Source of the DNA: Betaproteobacteria bacterium
GTDB taxonomy: Bacteria; Pseudomonadota; Gammaproteobacteria; Burkholderiales; SG8-39
Direction of reading: 5' to 3'
DNA: 6,574 nucleotides
NCBI GenBank assembly: GCA_005881355.1
Contig: VBDM01000069.1
Span: 1 to 6,574, forward strand
Each line of letters begins with the position of its first letter. The first letter of the stretch is position 1. The position numbers and the translations under genes are program-made. Under the pieces are notes generated by a model. It worked only from the letters and a program-made list of their open reading frames with translations, had not been told where the DNA came from and searched no databases. Shown here one piece after another: positions 6,297 to 6,574 of the stretch.

Positions 6297-6574
6297 TCAA
6301 GTCGCTCCCCACACCTTGTCGGCCACCTTCACGATGCGCGCGAGCTTCGCCTCCTGGTCGGCCGGGCGCAGCGGATTGCCCTTGACCGAGCTCGCAAAGC
6401 CGCATTGCGGCGAGAGCGCGAGCTGCTCGAGCGGCGCGAATCTGCCCGCCGCTTCGATGCGCTTCATCAGAACGCCTTCGCCTTCGAGCTCGGGCTTCTT
6501 GGACGAAACGAGCCCGAGCACGACTCGTTTTTTTCCCCTGGGCAGGAGCCGCAGCGGCTCGAAGCCGCCCGCGC
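6297..6574 (-). CDS. MetE-like protein, C-terminal end (cobalamin-independent methionine synthase family, 5' partial)
   Basis: Only the last 91 residues are in the window; the frame remains open to the right edge, so the start lies outside. The visible part matches the C-terminus of the Meth_synt_2/UROD-like barrel. It runs from GGFEPLRLLPRGKK through VLGLVSSKKPELE, a helix MKRIEAAGRFAPLEQL, and LALSPQCGFAS, and ends DKVWGAT. The Cys in SPQCGF (visible residue 57) corresponds to the last zinc ligand of MetE (Cys726 in E. coli). The final barrel strand and metal site therefore look intact. Many proteobacteria carry short stand-alone proteins of this type (about 340-380 residues) that lack the MetE N-terminal half and whose methyl donor is uncertain. 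Full length cannot be judged here. It converges with the MFS gene, with 13 nt between stop codons and no visible terminator. Confidence 0.88.
   Translation of the reverse strand, partial: AGGFEPLRLLPRGKKRVVLGLVSSKKPELEGEGVLMKRIEAAGRFAPLEQLALSPQCGFASSVKGNPLRPADQEAKLARIVKVADKVWGAT

Noticed and set aside
6528..6534. Run of seven T, considered as part of a terminator
   Set aside because: It falls inside the MetE-like coding frame, where it encodes part of a Gly-Lys-Lys stretch, and no GC hairpin precedes it.
1..6574. tRNA, rRNA, CRISPR arrays, insertion sequences, riboswitches, long repeats
   Set aside because: None was seen by eye. All intergenic gaps are under 150 nt and no repeated unit beyond the 9-nt AGGGAGCAC leader string stood out.

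Overview
This is a GC-rich, gene-dense window with no RNA genes, mobile elements or CRISPR arrays that I could see. Composition, the strong codon-position GC bias that leaves long antisense frames open, and the gene families suggest a proteobacterium. A Burkholderiales-like betaproteobacterium is my best guess, but this is inference and there is no taxonomic marker gene here. The window holds six protein genes, two of them cut by the window edges.

Left part (1-2177, + strand): most of a large SulP-family anion transporter. It carries a cytoplasmic STAS domain followed by a CRP-like cyclic-nucleotide-binding domain in one polypeptide. Its N-terminus lies outside the window. It converges on the next gene, and a strong GC-rich imperfect palindrome sits at the junction (2189-2214).

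Middle part (2212-4981): two class II aldolase/adducin-family genes lie in tandem on the minus strand, 22 nt apart and probably one operon. They are followed, across a 144-nt divergent intergenic region, by a zinc-type medium-chain alcohol dehydrogenase on the plus strand. Each aldolase keeps the three-histidine metal site and the catalytic-type glutamate, but the two proteins are clearly different subfamilies. The divergent region contains a short inverted repeat (3766-3792) that could be an operator serving both transcription units.

Right part (5048-6574): an MFS exporter or importer follows the dehydrogenase on the same strand. It converges, with a 13-nt gap, on the C-terminal end of a MetE-like (cobalamin-independent methionine synthase C-terminal domain) gene that runs off the right edge.

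Taken together, the two aldolase-family enzymes, the dehydrogenase and the MFS transporter look like a small catabolic locus for a hydroxy-acid, sugar-acid or aromatic-derived substrate. The substrate cannot be read from the sequence. I found no clear sign of a wholly new system. The most distinctive features are the SulP-STAS-cNMP architecture, the apparent loss of one catalytic zinc ligand in the dehydrogenase, and the paired divergent aldolase-family genes.
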